NCBI GenBank assembly: GCA_963930775.1
Contig: OZ005699.1
Location: forward strand, 4,113,501-4,177,500
Direction of reading: 5' to 3'
Length of the DNA: 64,000 bases
DNA from: Cliona cf. orientalis
Taxonomy: Eukaryota; Porifera; Demospongiae; Clionaida; Clionaidae
Position numbers and translations under genes: made by a program
The notes under the pieces: generated by a model
What the model was told of the DNA's origin: nothing
The model's input: only the letters and a program-made list of their open reading frames with translations
Database searches by the model: none
Shown here: one piece after another, positions 10,729 to 25,600 of the stretch
Layout: the number at the start of each line of letters is the position of its first letter
How positions within the stretch are numbered: position 1 is the first letter of the stretch

Positions 10729-10767
10729 ACACATTATTGTATGTCACAGCTATTTCCAATAATAACT

Positions 10768-11310
10768 AGAGCTCTGTAGAGTACATACCCCACGCGCACA
10801 TTGTGCAATCTATAGATTTACTTTTGGTACATGGCTATAATTTTGTAAACTTCAGAGAAATAGAAAATTTAATGCTGCTTAGCCTACTGGGGGTTCCAGT
10901 GACACTTGAAAAAGCACCCAGACCTAGCCCAGACTAGGAAGATATGAATTTTTACCTATATTAGAACATCGACGATCTTTACCAGTCATATGCTTGGCCA
11001 CTTAGTTGTGCGCATGAGCAGAAAGCATAATTGGCATGTATATGCATTGATGGGTACTGTCAATAGGCGTGGCTACGATGGCCAACAAAAAGGCACTATT
11101 TGTGACACTCGTGGACCGTATCCCTCGATTTGACGCACACTGAAGCCAATTTTTCGCCAAATTGGATTGATTCGTTGTGATTACGAGTCGCTTAGACGCC
11201 TATATCTCGAGATATGGCGATTTTTGTGCTAACGCCAACAATGATAACGACACAACCGATTACTTTACCCCCTTGCGCATGCGTGCAGGGTAATAATATT
11301 ATATAGACAC
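10768..11310 (-). repeat. Dispersed repeat family R3, copy A (reverse)
   Basis: The reverse complement aligns by eye with 49890-50256. Shared landmarks are GGGGTAAAGTAATCG, CACAAAAATCGCC, CACAACGAATCAATC, TTGGCGAAAAA, GTGCCTTTTTGTTGGCCA, CCTATTGACAGT and an end GGGGTATGTACTCT. It has no coding capacity. The class is unknown, and similarity to copies B and C looks like roughly three quarters. Confidence 0.65.
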
Positions 11311-11731
11311 ACAGTTTCTAATGGAAGTACTGCTGGGAGCATGCAACTACTGGTAACTTCTTACAAGTGAGGAATGATTACTTCACTACATCATTAAAGT
11401 TTAGTAATTATACAGAAGGAAGTTAGGCCACACCAAATGAGACTTTAGTATCCCGTCCACCACCCGCCCCTTGCTGAGTGAGCTGCCTGTTTTTTGTATT
11501 ATTGCATTATTATTGCATTATTTAGTAAATTTGTAATGGAACTAAAATTCAAGCATGTATATGCAATTATTTACTCATAATTTATATAAAACTGAAGCAT
11601 ATAAGACAGAATAAATAGATGCTCAACTCATGACAGTACTGTTGCATACGCAAATTAAAGTTGATACCACAGATGGATAAAACAAATTTCTTTGAGCCCA
11701 TTATTGTGATTACTACAATTTGTGCAATAGA

Positions 11732-13637
11732 TCATTTTATTTTTGTTACTTTTTTTCTCAGCACCTCCTTGTAATCCTGAATGCTACCAGGCCATGGGTG
11801 GATGCCTTGCTTCTCACACACCCAAATCTCTTTGGCAACCTAAATACAAGTGATCCCACTAATATTACTGGCATAGTGCAGTGCATAAGCAACATACAGT
11901 AGTGGTCAATAAAAAGTTAATGTTCAGTTCCGTTGTACGATCTGAGGTGAGAACGTTTCTGTTTTCACACTGTTCCGCTATACGGGGAAGTACGCACACG
12001 TGCGCATCCACCGTTTTTACGTTCGTACAAACGCTTAATTGGTAGGCATGACTACACTGCAATAATCGACCGTTCTCGATGCCGCGTGGAAGAAAGAGCT
12101 TTCGGGAAGCCGTGAGCAACGGAGAAGCACAGCCAACCCTCATACAGACTCAATAATGTAGCAGACATCAAAAGAAAGCTGTATCTTTGTGTCTTCTTGA
12201 TCGGCAGGCATGTTTCTAGCGAGTAGTTCGAGCGATCGCCTTGAGCTAAAAACACTATCGGCTTGGCTTCCAGCAAGCGGCTGAGTAGAGCTGCCTAGTG
12301 ATCGTAGAAGCCAGCGCAGCAAGCGACTAAGGCTGTCTTATTACGCATTGTGCTCACTCCGAACGTTTCTCACCTACCAAATGAACGCTTGTCACCTTTT
12401 TGTCCGTACCGTTCAGCTACCGTTTTGTTCTCGTTTTCACACTGTTCAACAATCGTAGAGTAGGAAACAGAATTGTACTCTATATAATACAAGTATAAAA
12501 ATAATTGAATAAAATTGAAGGATGAAGTAGGGATGGCAGGATCAAAAAGTACACAAACAAGTTTTGTAAGGGATAATTGCATCTACTATACATCTCTACG
12601 CTTGCTTTTCTTTATTATTACGCACCTATTAATGTCAATATACTTGTCGAGTGAAGTATGTGGAAGACATTCAGGTTATTCCTAGTTGTCACGATGGTGG
12701 GATGGTCAGTTTGATTCAATCACATGCATTATTGTTGGTTATTTTTGCATCCCTCAACTTGAAAGCAAGCGTAGGGATGTATAGTAGATGCAATTATCCC
12801 TTACAAAACTTGTTTGTGTACTTTTTGATCCTGCCATCCCTACTTCATCCTTCAATTTTATTCAATTATTTTTATACTTGTTCCTGTTCTTTTTTTATTG
12901 CACATAGTGCATTTTATCAATGCCATCTTATATGGCTTGCTCACAACTTCTGTCCAGTGTAATTAAGTGGACGATGGGAGGTGCCAAAGTTTCACGGTAG
13001 CCACGCCTCTCGTTAACTTGCGTTCATATGAAGCAGGCTGATAAAGAAGGCTGTTTTAGGCGGCCCAAGTAGTGATGAGACTCTTCCGTTTAGGGAGAAA
13101 ATCAAGTTCTAAATTTTATTGTTAGCAGCAGCTACTCGGCATAATTCTATGATCTGTACGTTACCGCTCCTTGAGCCTTGCGCCTTCGTATGCCTATAAT
13201 ATTATCTCAGATGATCGTTCCAGCGGAGCATTAGCGCTGCACGCGCTAGCGAGTAGCTCGCCTATGCCTAGCGCCTTACCGCTCCTCGAGCCTTGCGCCT
13301 TCTTATCCATGCTCGATCCAGCGAGCTGCTGCACGCGCTAGATTTTAGCTGCTCGCCTCGGCTCAAGCGCTAGCTGCTCGAGCTCGCCTGGGGCGCGGCG
13401 CTGTCACATGACTTCACCATGGCAACACATTCATATTCCGAGCATGCGCATTATATCATTAAATGGCGTATCAGACACACCCAATTATCAATGCGCCGTA
13501 CACACCCACTATTACGTAACTGTCGAGATAATGCCAAACTTGCGTGCCACTGCACTGCGCGCTACAAAATGGAGTGGATTTATACTCAAACTAAGATGAG
13601 CGACTAAGGCAGTCTTGAGCTAGCCCTGATAATGAAA

Positions 13638-13693
<56 letters not shown>

Positions 13694-16600
13694 ATGACAA
13701 ATGGCCATTTTTTTGAACATCTGGTTCTGGCATATACAATTGATTTGATGAATGATCTTGGTCTTGTTAGATAGATAATTTGCTGGAGATTCTGATTTTC
13801 ATACTTAGAAACTTCACAAAATTACCTATTTTGAGATATTTGGATATTTGTAATGTATTACATATATGGCATATCCGGGCCATCCCTACTTATAGAGTCT
13901 ACCGACTCTATGATAGATTTTGTGTACAAAAAAGGCCTTAACAGAATTCAAGTAGCTACAGTTATGTGCATACTTTTAATCTGTGACCAGATTTCGGAAA
14001 ACCCGGCATGACGTGAGAACGCGCAAGCAGCGCAATGCGGGCTTTTAGTACCTCAGGTCAAAAAATGTCGAAGTCGAGTTTTTGTCATATTCATATCAAA
14101 GAACCTTTCTACTAACCTTTGCCATCACCTACGGAGGGTAAACGTAAGTTACCAATGCGAAATAAGCCTTCATTTTGACCTACCACCTAGTCTGTACGGC
14201 TGCCGTACACAGAGCCCATTGCTATGAGTGCTAATTAAAATTCCCACCAGTGGGCTATCTAGATGCAGCTAGATTCATCAAACTACTGTACGTTCGCTCA
14301 CCTTTTTAGCTTCTTGGGCATTGAAGAACACTTGGCTGTCGTTGTGAGCAACGAAATTCGACCCTTGTTCGATCTTCGTGTTCATTTCGAATGGCTCCGT
14401 CCATGGCCATTTACTTGATTTCCGGTTCACGCGTAGTATACGGAAATGCCATACGCGTGCATAGCAACACCTTTGGACCGTAATTTCTCAATTATTGAGG
14501 GTGTGGCACGATCGCAACAAAGCACTCTAGCTCCTACGCGAAGCATGGGATCGGTCTGAAACTTGGAGGTAGGTTAGCTCTATGGTAGTAGAGCTTATCA
14601 AATATGTAGCTAGCTAAAGAATCATAGAATTCGCTATATGCAGGGTTTTCCCAGATACGGTCACATATTAGGCCACTCCAATCAATTTCTCATCCCCCCT
14701 TAATTTCCGCCCGCATGTAGTTCCATCAGTACCAACACAACACAAAAGCATACTGCTTCCATTTTTTGGACTTCCGAATTTGTGGTTTTGACAACCATTT
14801 CCCACCAAATTTATGATTAAATGACCATTTCCAGCCGCCTGCCCGCATTAGGGGGGATGAGAAAAAATGAATTGGTCTTATAGATTACTGTTTCGAAGTG
14901 ACTTCGAAATCAATATCGGTAGCTTGGTATGCAAGCTGACCTTCTGCACACTTACAAACTCACTCACTTGGCTGATTAGTCTGAAATCATGGCTAACAAG
15001 CACCATGCCACCTTCAAAGGTGTTAATGGCATCAGCCAGGGCGTCTATTGTCTCCATATCCAAGTGATTAGTTGGTTCATCTAGCAGGAGTATGTGTGGT
15101 CGACGAAATGCAAGCCAAGCAAATACCACACGACAACGTTGACCATCTGATAGGTTTCTCATTGGACAAATCTGCAAGGAAAGGACAACAACTATACCAA
15201 AGCAGATAAATATGTAGTGCGAGACCTCAACTGTTTACTAATTTTCTCAGAAAGGCTCCATTGAGGCCCTGAATTGACAGATTACACTATAGGTTACACC
15301 ATAATTGTCTCATAACCACAGAAAAGTAAATTGCTACTTGGAATATGTGTGGCCCATTCATGTCATCACCAAAACCCACAAAATGCATGAAAATGCATCA
15401 ACAAAGGCCCAACATCATGCATCTGTCAAATGCTTTTGACAGAATCTACATACCGTACAGACGGAAATTTGGCGGGAATAAAATTTGGCAGATTGGCCTC
15501 AACTAGCGAGAATAAAAATATTGCCCGATTTCAATTTGGCGGATGGTCAAGTTCTGTCTAGCTACGCCCCAAATCTGCTGCAAGCACATGCATGCTTGAG
15601 ATCGTTGAGAGGAGTGGCTTGCTTAGAGGATATCATAGATTGTACAGAGCACTGCTTACAGATGCAACATAGTATTTGGACTCCAATCATTGGTGAGATA
15701 TATTATCCTGCACCAAAAGAGAAATCGAAAACGAGCCTTGAAGGATCGGTAAGCGGTAAGAGTGATCCGAGTAAGTGATACCGGGTACCGAGGTTAGTTA
15801 CTGGAAGATTTTAATTTAGCAGCTGGTTGGCTGATCCGCCAAATTTTCTGGCTATACATATTGAATAGAGACACTTGGAAGTTTGAAACAAGGCTATCCC
15901 AGTGGACAAGGCCTTCTGCCAACCGTCAGTAGTGACAAGAAGATCCTTTGTTCGGTATCTAGGGAAACTGCTACTGGGGATACAGTATGTACTATTAAGA
16001 AGGAATCTAACCTGCTGCTTGCCAGTGAGTCCATACCTCCCCAGAGATCTCCTCATCTGCTCCTCTTCCTTCTCTTCCGGATAGCACTTCATCATGTACT
16101 TCAAAGCTGACTGCTCCAAGTCAAGATAATCCTTCAAGTGCTATATATTGTATATTATATATATACACAGGTTAAACGACAAGTCAAGATAATCATTCAA
16201 GTGCTGTACATTGTATATACACAGAATAAATGACTTGTCCAGCTACAGGATTGCAATTTGTATACTTGTACCACAGTTGTAACATTCTAACCGAGATTAC
16301 TCAATAGGTGCACATACTACCCTACTTGTGAGGCTAAGAAATTTACATGATCATGCATACTAGGATAGTTACGGCAGGGGTGTAGGAAGCAAATTTTGGT
16401 TGGTCAGGCATGATCCCCCCCCCCCCCCCCCCCCCCACATAGGTGTAGTAGTGGTTTTGGTACTAGTAATCCATAAAGTTTTCTATTATTGCATCACATG
16501 AGGTCATTTGTGGGGGGGGGGGGGGGTGTCCTTACATACACTGTGCAAGACAATCGCCAGAATCAACAAAGAAACCGACCAACAGGCTAGCTCAGGCTTC

Positions 16601-19600
16601 TTTGAGTGAGTCTGATTTATTTAAGCTTATGAAAGTATTATGTATTGAGATAGCTCAAAATATTGGTCCGGCAAGCGCCTGACCTGCCGGACCGCCTGCT
16701 ACACCTACGTACAGCATTTTTTAATGCAAATAGCAGTGGAGTGAAAGACAGTGATATAACATATACTTACCTGGTGATACCTTCCAGTTCTGACATGAGC
16801 ATGCTTTCGTATGAGACCATCAGTGGGGACAAGCTGGGGATAGACAAAACGGCCATTCATGACAAAGCCAACCTCTCACACATGCACAGAGGAGAATTAC
16901 GAAACTTACCTCTCCATCAAGAAGCTTCAGTAAGGTTGATTTGCCTGCACCATTGGGCCCCACTAGTGCTATTCTGGACTCCAGGTCTATGCCAAAATCT
17001 ATCTTGTTATAGATGAGAGGCTGGCCAACAGCATATCTGAAGCTGACATGCTGCACCATAATGACAGGTGGTGGAATACTACCACAGTCCGGAAATGTAA
17101 ATGAGACAACCTACAAGTAGGAATAAGGATTATGCATGGATAATAATTATAATTCAAGGGAATTTCAAAACAGGGAAAGGGAAGAAAATCCAGAATATAT
17201 TAAGCACACTTGATATGGCTGCATGCAGGGTCTTCATGAATAAGATCATTACCGTACTTAATCTAATACAATGTATGGACACAAAATAATTTCAATTTTG
17301 AAAAATACGCGTTTTTCTGGTAAAGGTCGTCAATTATATATATATATATATATACCGTAGAATCCCGCGATTACGCCCCCCCTCGCGCATAAGCCCCCCC
17401 TGCATTTTTAGCTCAAGTTCCTGCATAGGTACTTTTGTCTCGCGTATAAGCCCCCCCCCCTCCCTGACTGTAAAATGAAGTCCATAAATCAACAAAAACA
17501 GCAGCTACAGCTAGCAAACTAGCTATTTGTGTCATATTATGCCTTACTTTGTCGTTTTTCTCGAGTTTTGCCCACCAAACAGCCAGAGAAAGTACAGAGA
17601 TCGCGCGCCCACGTGGCATTCGACGGTCGGTAATGGTCGTCACACGGAAATGTAAGGATCCCGCGTATAAGCCCCCTCCCCACTTTTGCCCAATCCTAGC
17701 ATGCACAAAGGGGGGGCGTAATCGCGGGATTCTACGGTATATACGTATACACATTATGAGAATTCGTAAGAATTTTCTTACATTAATTGGATCATACGTT
17801 GTATTTGAACTATGGTACCCTGTATGCTCCATAGATTCAACATACATTGCACTCTAGGCTGCTGCTTTCCCTGACAAACTCACATTCTATGATTATCCCA
17901 AATACATTACATTGAATTACCACTTTTTTTAGTAGATTTGCACATTATGTTAATAATATTTACACAAAATATTGTCTACATTATGGCTTTGCTCCAAATC
18001 AATAGCTATCTCAAAGTAACAACAATTAGCACATATTGAACAATCAGAGAGTATTACACAATATAACTGTGGCAACGTGTGGTCTGATTAAAAATTTGAA
18101 ATACCATAAAGCGATATTTTTCTGCAAGAGTTTATTTATGCGAATTATGCGAGTCAGGCAGCGGTAGCATAAATTTATATCACAAATATTATCGCGCCAT
18201 ATGTTTGCAATGCATGCAACGTTTAAACGCATAAATAAAAATAGCATAAATTTTTCAAGAGGCCCGTTTTGACCGATTCGCATAATTTTTTCACGCGCGG
18301 AAAAATGTACCTTTACAGTAAAAGCACCAGGTGCACATAGTGTACTAATTTGATTACTTGTGTCAAGAAAAGAAGCAGTTCTCCAATGTTTTCGGCATAT
18401 CAAGGAATTACAAGAATGTCTAAAGGTAGATCCAGTGGAGAGCTGAAATAGAAAAGAAAGCAAACAACGAAGGTTAAGTTCAAAGAGATGAGGGTAGCCA
18501 AGCTGGTTTGGAATCCAGAAGCGCAACAGTCAGTCCCAACCAATGATATCAAAGGAGATTTACGGCTAGAACGGATACTTCAAGGACGAGAAGAGAGGCA
18601 AGAGTAGCGGCAGCATTAATTTTATTTAATGATGAGCACGGAAGCAGCCATGTTTGTCCATGAAAATAGCCATAAGAAGGGTGAGGCAAACCTGAATGCG
18701 CTAACATGTAGCCAGTGGGTCAACAATAACTTGAAGCCATTGAATGATCATCCACCAAACTTATTACGCATGACCTCTGTGAGAACAGCAATATATTGGC
18801 TTCATCAACTCGGTCTCGTAAACAAAGTTGTAAGACGCATAATATGCCATTGCAGGTAAATTCTATACCGTAACTGGTAATGACTCAAAAATGACGATCA
18901 CCAGGCAGAGGGTGGGCCCATTCTTATAAACATTTCATAATATTATTTGTTATTGTCAAAGATTATAATTTGGTTGTCATTGTTTTGCCCCGTCGTTATT
19001 ATGTTCATCAGCACAAAAGAAAAGATGTCGTACATTCCCTACAGTTGAGGATATGAAGGATCTACTCATTTCCCTCTACCATGCTGAGTGACAAACACCT
19101 CAAATGCAGAGGCAAAAAAAACTAGCATTGATATACCATGATGAAAGTACTTTCAATACAAATGAAGGTCAGCAGTGGTTTAAGGAACTGGAGAAAATTG
19201 TATAGTGCTTAAAGTAATTATATTCCCAAATGTTTCATGAAGAATATTTTGCCTTATGGCCAACTATAAAGTTCAATGTACATAAATTTCTGTTGCTAGC
19301 TTTGCAATTAGTTATGCATGAAACAGAAAGCTAATGTAGTGCCAATTAACACATGCTGGCCAAGAGAATACAAATTAACTAACAGTAGAGAGTCCACTCC
19401 AATGACATTTTATACATTAGATAAAAAAAGGAAAAAAATCAGTAAGCTGAATAAAATTTAATAGTAAAGTAGTTAAATTTCATTTTATTTTGCAGAGAAA
19501 ATAATATTTACCTTTTTGCTGCTATTCCTTCTTCTTCTAATTCCTCTTCGTTTGTTAGATATAAACTTGAAAGACATAACAGATTCAAGCATTATGCTTT

Positions 19601-22600
19601 GATTCCATAGCAATGCACGTTATGCACCAAACTACACATAAACTATATTACGTACGAGTGGCGAGGTGTCATTTTATAGAAAATGCAAAGAAAAGGATCA
19701 TGGCCGAAAGAAGCATTGCTAAAAGCTGAAAGACAAAGAGAATATGACGAGCATTTGCAACTTCAATGTGAGAACTGAAAAACACCAAACATATAATCAA
19801 ACACGGCAATGAACTGAACCCTCCTCGAGTGATCCAACCTCTTTTGGATGTTCAGTGACTGCCAATGATCTCCACGCAACTGCCAATGGTGCCTCACATC
19901 CTATATATATACAACCAAAGGTGCTGTGAAATGCCAGAAGTTCACACTACATTACAAGCTGTTGTAAAATTATGCTCAAATTGGAAGCCACCGTGACCTT
20001 GGTTTTCGGTATTACCCAGTGCAACATGAATTCGTAGCAGTGGTGTAGGAACCACGGGTGCACCGGGTGCTGGCGCACCCGTATAGAAAGCAAGGCACAC
20101 ACAAAGCTCCTACAGTGGCATACTGGCAAGGAGTGCCTCCATGGCTAGTGCCTCTCCATCTTAAGCCAAGCCCGAGTAAGAATTATCTCACAACATAATA
20201 AAGCAGCTAAGCCCTGGTCCCGGCTTGACTAACCCGGTAACCGTTCATTTCTTCACTGCCAGGAGAAATGAACACCACTGGTGCTAAACCCTCGGCGCTG
20301 TCACATTGATAATAATGATACTATACTACGCAGGTAGCTATAAAGATGATCGTATAATATTAGGCAGTGTAGTGCTTTGAGTACCGGCAAAATAGCCCAC
20401 CAAAACTTGAAGCTTAGAAAATTTTCGAAAGTGGAAGAAAAAAAAAATCCAAAGATCAAGACGGATTCGAACCCATGACCACCACTCCCCAAACCCAAAC
20501 CCATGACCACCGCTCGGAGAAGTCAAGAAGCTTAGAATCAGCAAATGACTCCAAAACTAGCGAACAAAGCGTTCTCTACGAAATCCATACAAATCATGAG
20601 TTTGGAACGCCATAAGGAACCTTATAACATCGCAATTTGGACTTGCAAACGAGGTATGTAGCAGTTAGCGTGTTAACAGACAGACAGACACACACACACA
20701 CACACACAGAACGTAACCCTCGCGCATGCACCGAGGGTTAACTAGCCAGCAACTTTATTTATGCGAAATGGGCGGAGTTTTTCGACTGAGGTGGGCGTGG
20801 TCAAGTTTTTGCATGCTACGTGTGCAATTTGATAATGATGCACCCCTTTACTGGAGTATCTTCCTACGCCACTGCGTAGAATCATCAGACACTGCTTACA
20901 TAGAGCCTGCTGGAGTTCTCTCACATAAGGAAGTGATATTATGGCTGATAGTTGACTTACTTCACAGAAATCATGCTTGGGTTTCTTTTCAAGGATTCAG
21001 GGATTTGCTGTACATGAACATTGTTATTTGCTTATACATGTAGGTTATAAGGATAGCACCTTAATGGTGGATGTCTTTAAGCAGTTCCAAATGAAGGTGG
21101 TCCCTAGCATCTTACTATTGCAAACATAAGGAGAACCCAACAATGGTACTGGTGTCAGTGCAATTAGCATCATTCATGGGAAAGAATTGGTGAAAAGCTG
21201 TGACCGTCTGGATGCACAATGTCATATATATCACGTCAGCAGGAACATACTGATGCACTGGCATACAATAATATGCCTTAATTATGCAGACTTGGACCTT
21301 CCTAAGAATAGATGTTTACTACAAAATAGAGTGTGGTATCACAGAGATCAGAATTAGCTCCCAATATCAGGCCTTCAACAGTCCAGTATGTATATTCTCT
21401 CTTGACAGCGATTGTAGCTCTATGTGACAAAAAAATTCGAGTGAATCGAACGTTGGTGCTTAGATATCTCAATACACCCGTATTATTAGAACAGATAGAG
21501 ATGTATAACCAATAAGCAGTGTAGTATTACTGAGACCTAAGTTAGTTTCCAATAGCGGGCCTTCCACAGTCAAGTATACGTATTCCTTCTTATCACATAG
21601 CAATTATTGCTGTAAGCAACAAAAAGAATCCCTGAGCGAATCAAATGTTGGTGCTTAAGACTAAAAACATAACCCATAGAAGCCAAAGGTTATTATCATT
21701 ATTACAAGAAGACTGACCGCATCCAAGTAGGAACAAGTAGCTTTGAAATAGCGAGAACATTTGTATTAGGCTGGCCATTTGTAATTGAGGTAGAATACTA
21801 TTGAATCTCTTGCAACACATAATGTTCCTCACTGCATTTGATCCTGACCAGAGGTATTAGTGAACTTGATACCCATTGCTTCATACTGAGTTAGCTGTAG
21901 AGAATGAGTCGAGGTAAGAGCTGTTCTATTGATGATCCTCTGGATAGAAATTGGAGTGATTGCAGCTAGGTTTTATCAGTATAATCAATTTGAATCAACC
22001 GGGACTGTGTATCGGAATCATATTATTTAATAGACGTTGACGATATTAGTGTATGTAATTTACAGCTAAAAATATCATTACCAGTATCAGGAAACTGGAA
22101 ATCCAGGCTATTTGGAAGAATATGTTTATTTCCCAGCTGTACTCAATCAGTGGTGGCAAATGTTGGTGCGTATGGTTAATATCACTATATTATACATGTA
22201 GAACATGGTTCTACTTACCAAAGCTCAAACTCAACTCTATCGAGGGCGCAGTTGATAAGTGAAATGAACTATTTTTGTATGGACCCTTACAGTGAGAAGC
22301 GTGATGTCAATGCATTGCATTATTTGCTAGTAGAAATAGCATCTTCTTTGCGGTTGGAACCTGAAATTTTAATACCAAAGCTTCGCAAAGAAGGCACGAA
22401 TGTCAGTGATCACATAGCAGCACACTGCATGACTGCAATTTGTGAGTCAGTTGATCCTAGCTACATTGTTGAGAGTAACAAGGAATTGGAAGGCATGCAT
22501 CATTTTGATTTACCAGAATTGTGGGCTAAATCAAAAGAGAGGCCAGACATCATTGTGTATACCAATTGCAATGGAAACAAAACTAATATTGCAGTGGTGG

Positions 22601-25600
22601 CCAAGGTCAGATCACCTCCTATGATCCACATGGAGAGAAAAGCTACATTTGGTGCAGCCTGTTTACTCAGACTGCTATGCTGTCTGAATCATTGTTGGCC
22701 TCTGTTGATGGCATTCTGATTTTTTTTACTGGTCATTCCGATGTTTTTGCCTGCACTTACAATTACCGAAGTGCTAAAAATGTTTGCAGGTATACAAATC
22801 TTTGCGATTTCTCAAAATTTCAGTAATTTTCTCAACAATATGGTGATATTTAAGAATGTGATTATCCTCTTTATTCTTTTCCTACTTAGGATGTAGTTAC
22901 TATTGAATTGAAGGTTTCTAGAAATCATGGTTGCAGTCAGATAAGATGTCTTAACTTGTTTTATACAAGAAGTGATTACCTGGCATACAGTTTAATACCT
23001 GAAGAAGTTGAGAAATGATACTATATAGCCCTTTAGACAAATTTTCACTACTTTATTCTGTTTGATGAGGATCATACTTATGGATGCTGACAAAATACCC
23101 TGGACCATGTTAAACCAAGATTGATACTTTTGTTTGGGGTGTTAATATCAAAAGAAGAGACCTCTTTCTTTCACTTTATGAATGCTTTCACTTGCGAAAA
23201 ACTAAACACGTCATGTAAGAAAGCACTCAATAGGTCCTTGAGCAGCAGTACCCCTACTGGAATCATCTAGCCCGCTAGGTCCACTAGGACAGATCCAATC
23301 CTGGAAGATGCCTCTGGTTCACCTGGCAATGAAGGTGGAGAAAGGGAAAGGGGGAAAAGTCAGGCCGCGAGGGCACCCACAGTTCGAGAACCGTAATAAA
23401 CAGACAACTGGTTGAGCACTTGATAGCACAAACTCGTGCAAGATCGTCAATTTTGAAGCCACAGAGAAGAAATACTGAGGTTGTATTAACCTCAGATGCC
23501 TCAAGTAAATGGGGATGTGGGGCATACAGGAGAAACAAGTGGTTTCAGCTTCAGTGGCCTCTCTCACTAGAGCAAGCACACACTATAAACCACAAAAGAA
23601 AGAACAAACAATGCATCAATCATGTTTACTAAATTGTGCACACTCATGATTCCAAACTAAAAACAACACTGGTTAGCTACCTTGCATTTAAAGCAAAAAC
23701 ATGGATCATGTGACATACTCCACTATAAACCACAAAAGAAAGAACAAACAATGCATCAATCATGTTTACTAAATTATGCACACTCATGATTCCCAACTAA
23801 TAACAATACTGGAGTATAATCATAATAATATATTATCTTCATAGTCCCAAAAGTGGGGCTACCCCAGGGGAACAACCTACATTCTTTCAGAGCTAAAGGT
23901 CACATTAGGTCATAAATCAGCAGATTCTGAATTGCACCAATCAGAATGAAGCAGAGACCCTGAGTAATCATGACATAATATCAGGAGATTTGAATCTGAC
24001 CAATGAGAGAGCACCATGAACAGGAAGTTAATGTCAGATCACCCCACTATAAAAAGGAGATTCCAAGGATACATTTCAGTTGATCCAGAAAGGAGCACAC
24101 TGATGTTAATCGTGGACCACCACAGAGGTGTATTTAACTCATCTTGGAGGACTACAGTGCGCACTTAAGTTTATCTTGGAGAGTACACTGAGGTGCATTT
24201 AAGTAGGACCAGACGTGAGTAGATGTACAACAAATTGCACTGTACTTTTGTCTTATTCTGCTAGCAAAAATTGGTTTATGTACATGAATTAATACTACAG
24301 GCCAGCTCCTCATTTAGTAGAAGAGGGTTTACACAACTTTAACTCGCATTTGTGTGTACCTTACCACAATTTTTTCAGCATGAAAATCATGATGCAAAGT
24401 TCTCTGTTTGAAGAGATGCTAAAGCAGTGACAATTAGAATTAATTTTGCATCACTTTATAGAGGATTGAATATCCTTGAAATAGAAGCATCACTGAGCTC
24501 CAAAGGCATTTACTTTTAATAGAATAGCAGAGAAAGGCTCTGGGGACAAGCAATACAAAGAGATAATAGCAGTAAACATAGATAAAATTCTGTACTCGAG
24601 CGTAGGATGTCAAAGAATCCAAAATAGTTTTATTGACCTTTAGAAGTGCCTATAATTGATAGGACGCATCTACCTGTAGCTTGATCTTGGGAACAGGTGG
24701 ATAAATCTGGCAGAAAGATAATCAAGGACCATATTAGTATTGTCCATGACACATGCAGTTTGGCTAGAGCAGTTGAAACGCTGCTCATGGTCCTGGACAT
24801 TATGGATTAGGATCCGTCCAGGTTCCTCCCTTAAGGCCAAACAGTTGAGGTCTGTTCTTATGTGAAGGCGCAAACACCTGTACTTAGTATAGTGCATGTA
24901 TTTTCATGCATTAATTAATTCTTGCACAGGCCAGGGTGTCTAAAAATATTTAACAATGAAATATTTATGATTTATGGTATCTGCCTTGCCTTGGTATAGC
25001 TGAAAGTTGTAAGTGTAAATCACTGCCACCTTTATAGAGGAACATTAGTTTGTCAAAATGGCCTCTTTTCTCGAGTACAATAGCTCATTTTTGTGCACAT
25101 ATGGTTTTGGACACTATGGACAGGGGTCCAATCCAGATTCCTCGTCATTAAAAGTGTGTGAATTGGTTATCTTACTAGCATATGTGAGACGTAAAGCTAT
25201 TGACTCGGTTCACTATCCACAAATTCTCTCTTGCTATATCCACTATTGCTAGCACCATTAAAACATTAAAGTTCAGCATTGTTCAGTTGCAATATCCTTC
25301 ATATCCACACCATTGACAAACAGTAGCAGTAGAACTTGCTTTTAATTTATGCAGATACTTCTTATTGTGGACATTATTTGTATACAACAGCAGTATTGAT
25401 CTGACGTCAAATTAATGGCTCAATCCACATAATTATAAGCGATAACTACTACAGACCTACATGTACACCTCGCATATCATGACTGCTACTATAATCATCA
25501 TTCACTGCGAATTACCAGATGTTTACATTCACATCAGACGTGAAAGGCAAGAAGTCCATATTACCATCAGAAGAACACTATATCAACGACCGACACAAGA

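Larger units (their letters stand above)
9129..11731. other. Gene-free repeat-bearing interval
   Basis: No coding exon was supported. It holds the multi-hairpin palindrome at 9610, a TA-flanked MITE at 10514-10728, a dispersed repeat at about 10768-11310, and otherwise unclassified AT-rich sequence. Confidence 0.5.
20037..20875. mobile_element. TIR element, 839 bp, ends GCAGTGGTGTAGGAA
   Basis: The left end GCAGTGGTGTAGGAA and right end TTCCTACGCCACTGC are inverted with one mismatch. Both are flanked by GTA (20034-20036 and 20876-20878). The interior contains a tRNA-like SINE segment and a CA microsatellite. The similar GGCGTAGGAA end at 47576 may be a relative. Confidence 0.65.

Noticed and set aside
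11720-11902. Plus-strand open frame with a good acceptor-like CTCAG, looking like a last exon
   Set aside because: The minus strand at 11732-11839 encodes the ABCF2 C-terminus ([11 protein letters not shown], then [10 protein letters not shown]) in the correct phase, so the plus-strand frame is its shadow.
13140-13400. Possible CpG-island promoter
   Set aside because: The GC-rich patch consists of repeated GCTCGC/GCGCTAG words in the last ABCF2 intron, with no gene start nearby.
14300-14410. Minus-strand candidate first exon ([19 protein letters not shown], then a GTGAGC donor)
   Set aside because: It lies in an ABCF2 intron, two frames are open at once, and no matching downstream exon was found.
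14878-14967. Read-through of ABCF2 exon 12 to a stop at 14878 as the protein end
   Set aside because: The tail does not resemble ABCF2, a GTGAGT donor follows 14968, and exon 13 supplies the conserved ending.
20455-20545. A functional tRNA gene on the minus strand
   Set aside because: A- and B-box-like words exist but no acceptor stem closes and a duplicated phrase lies between them. A tRNA-derived SINE fits better.
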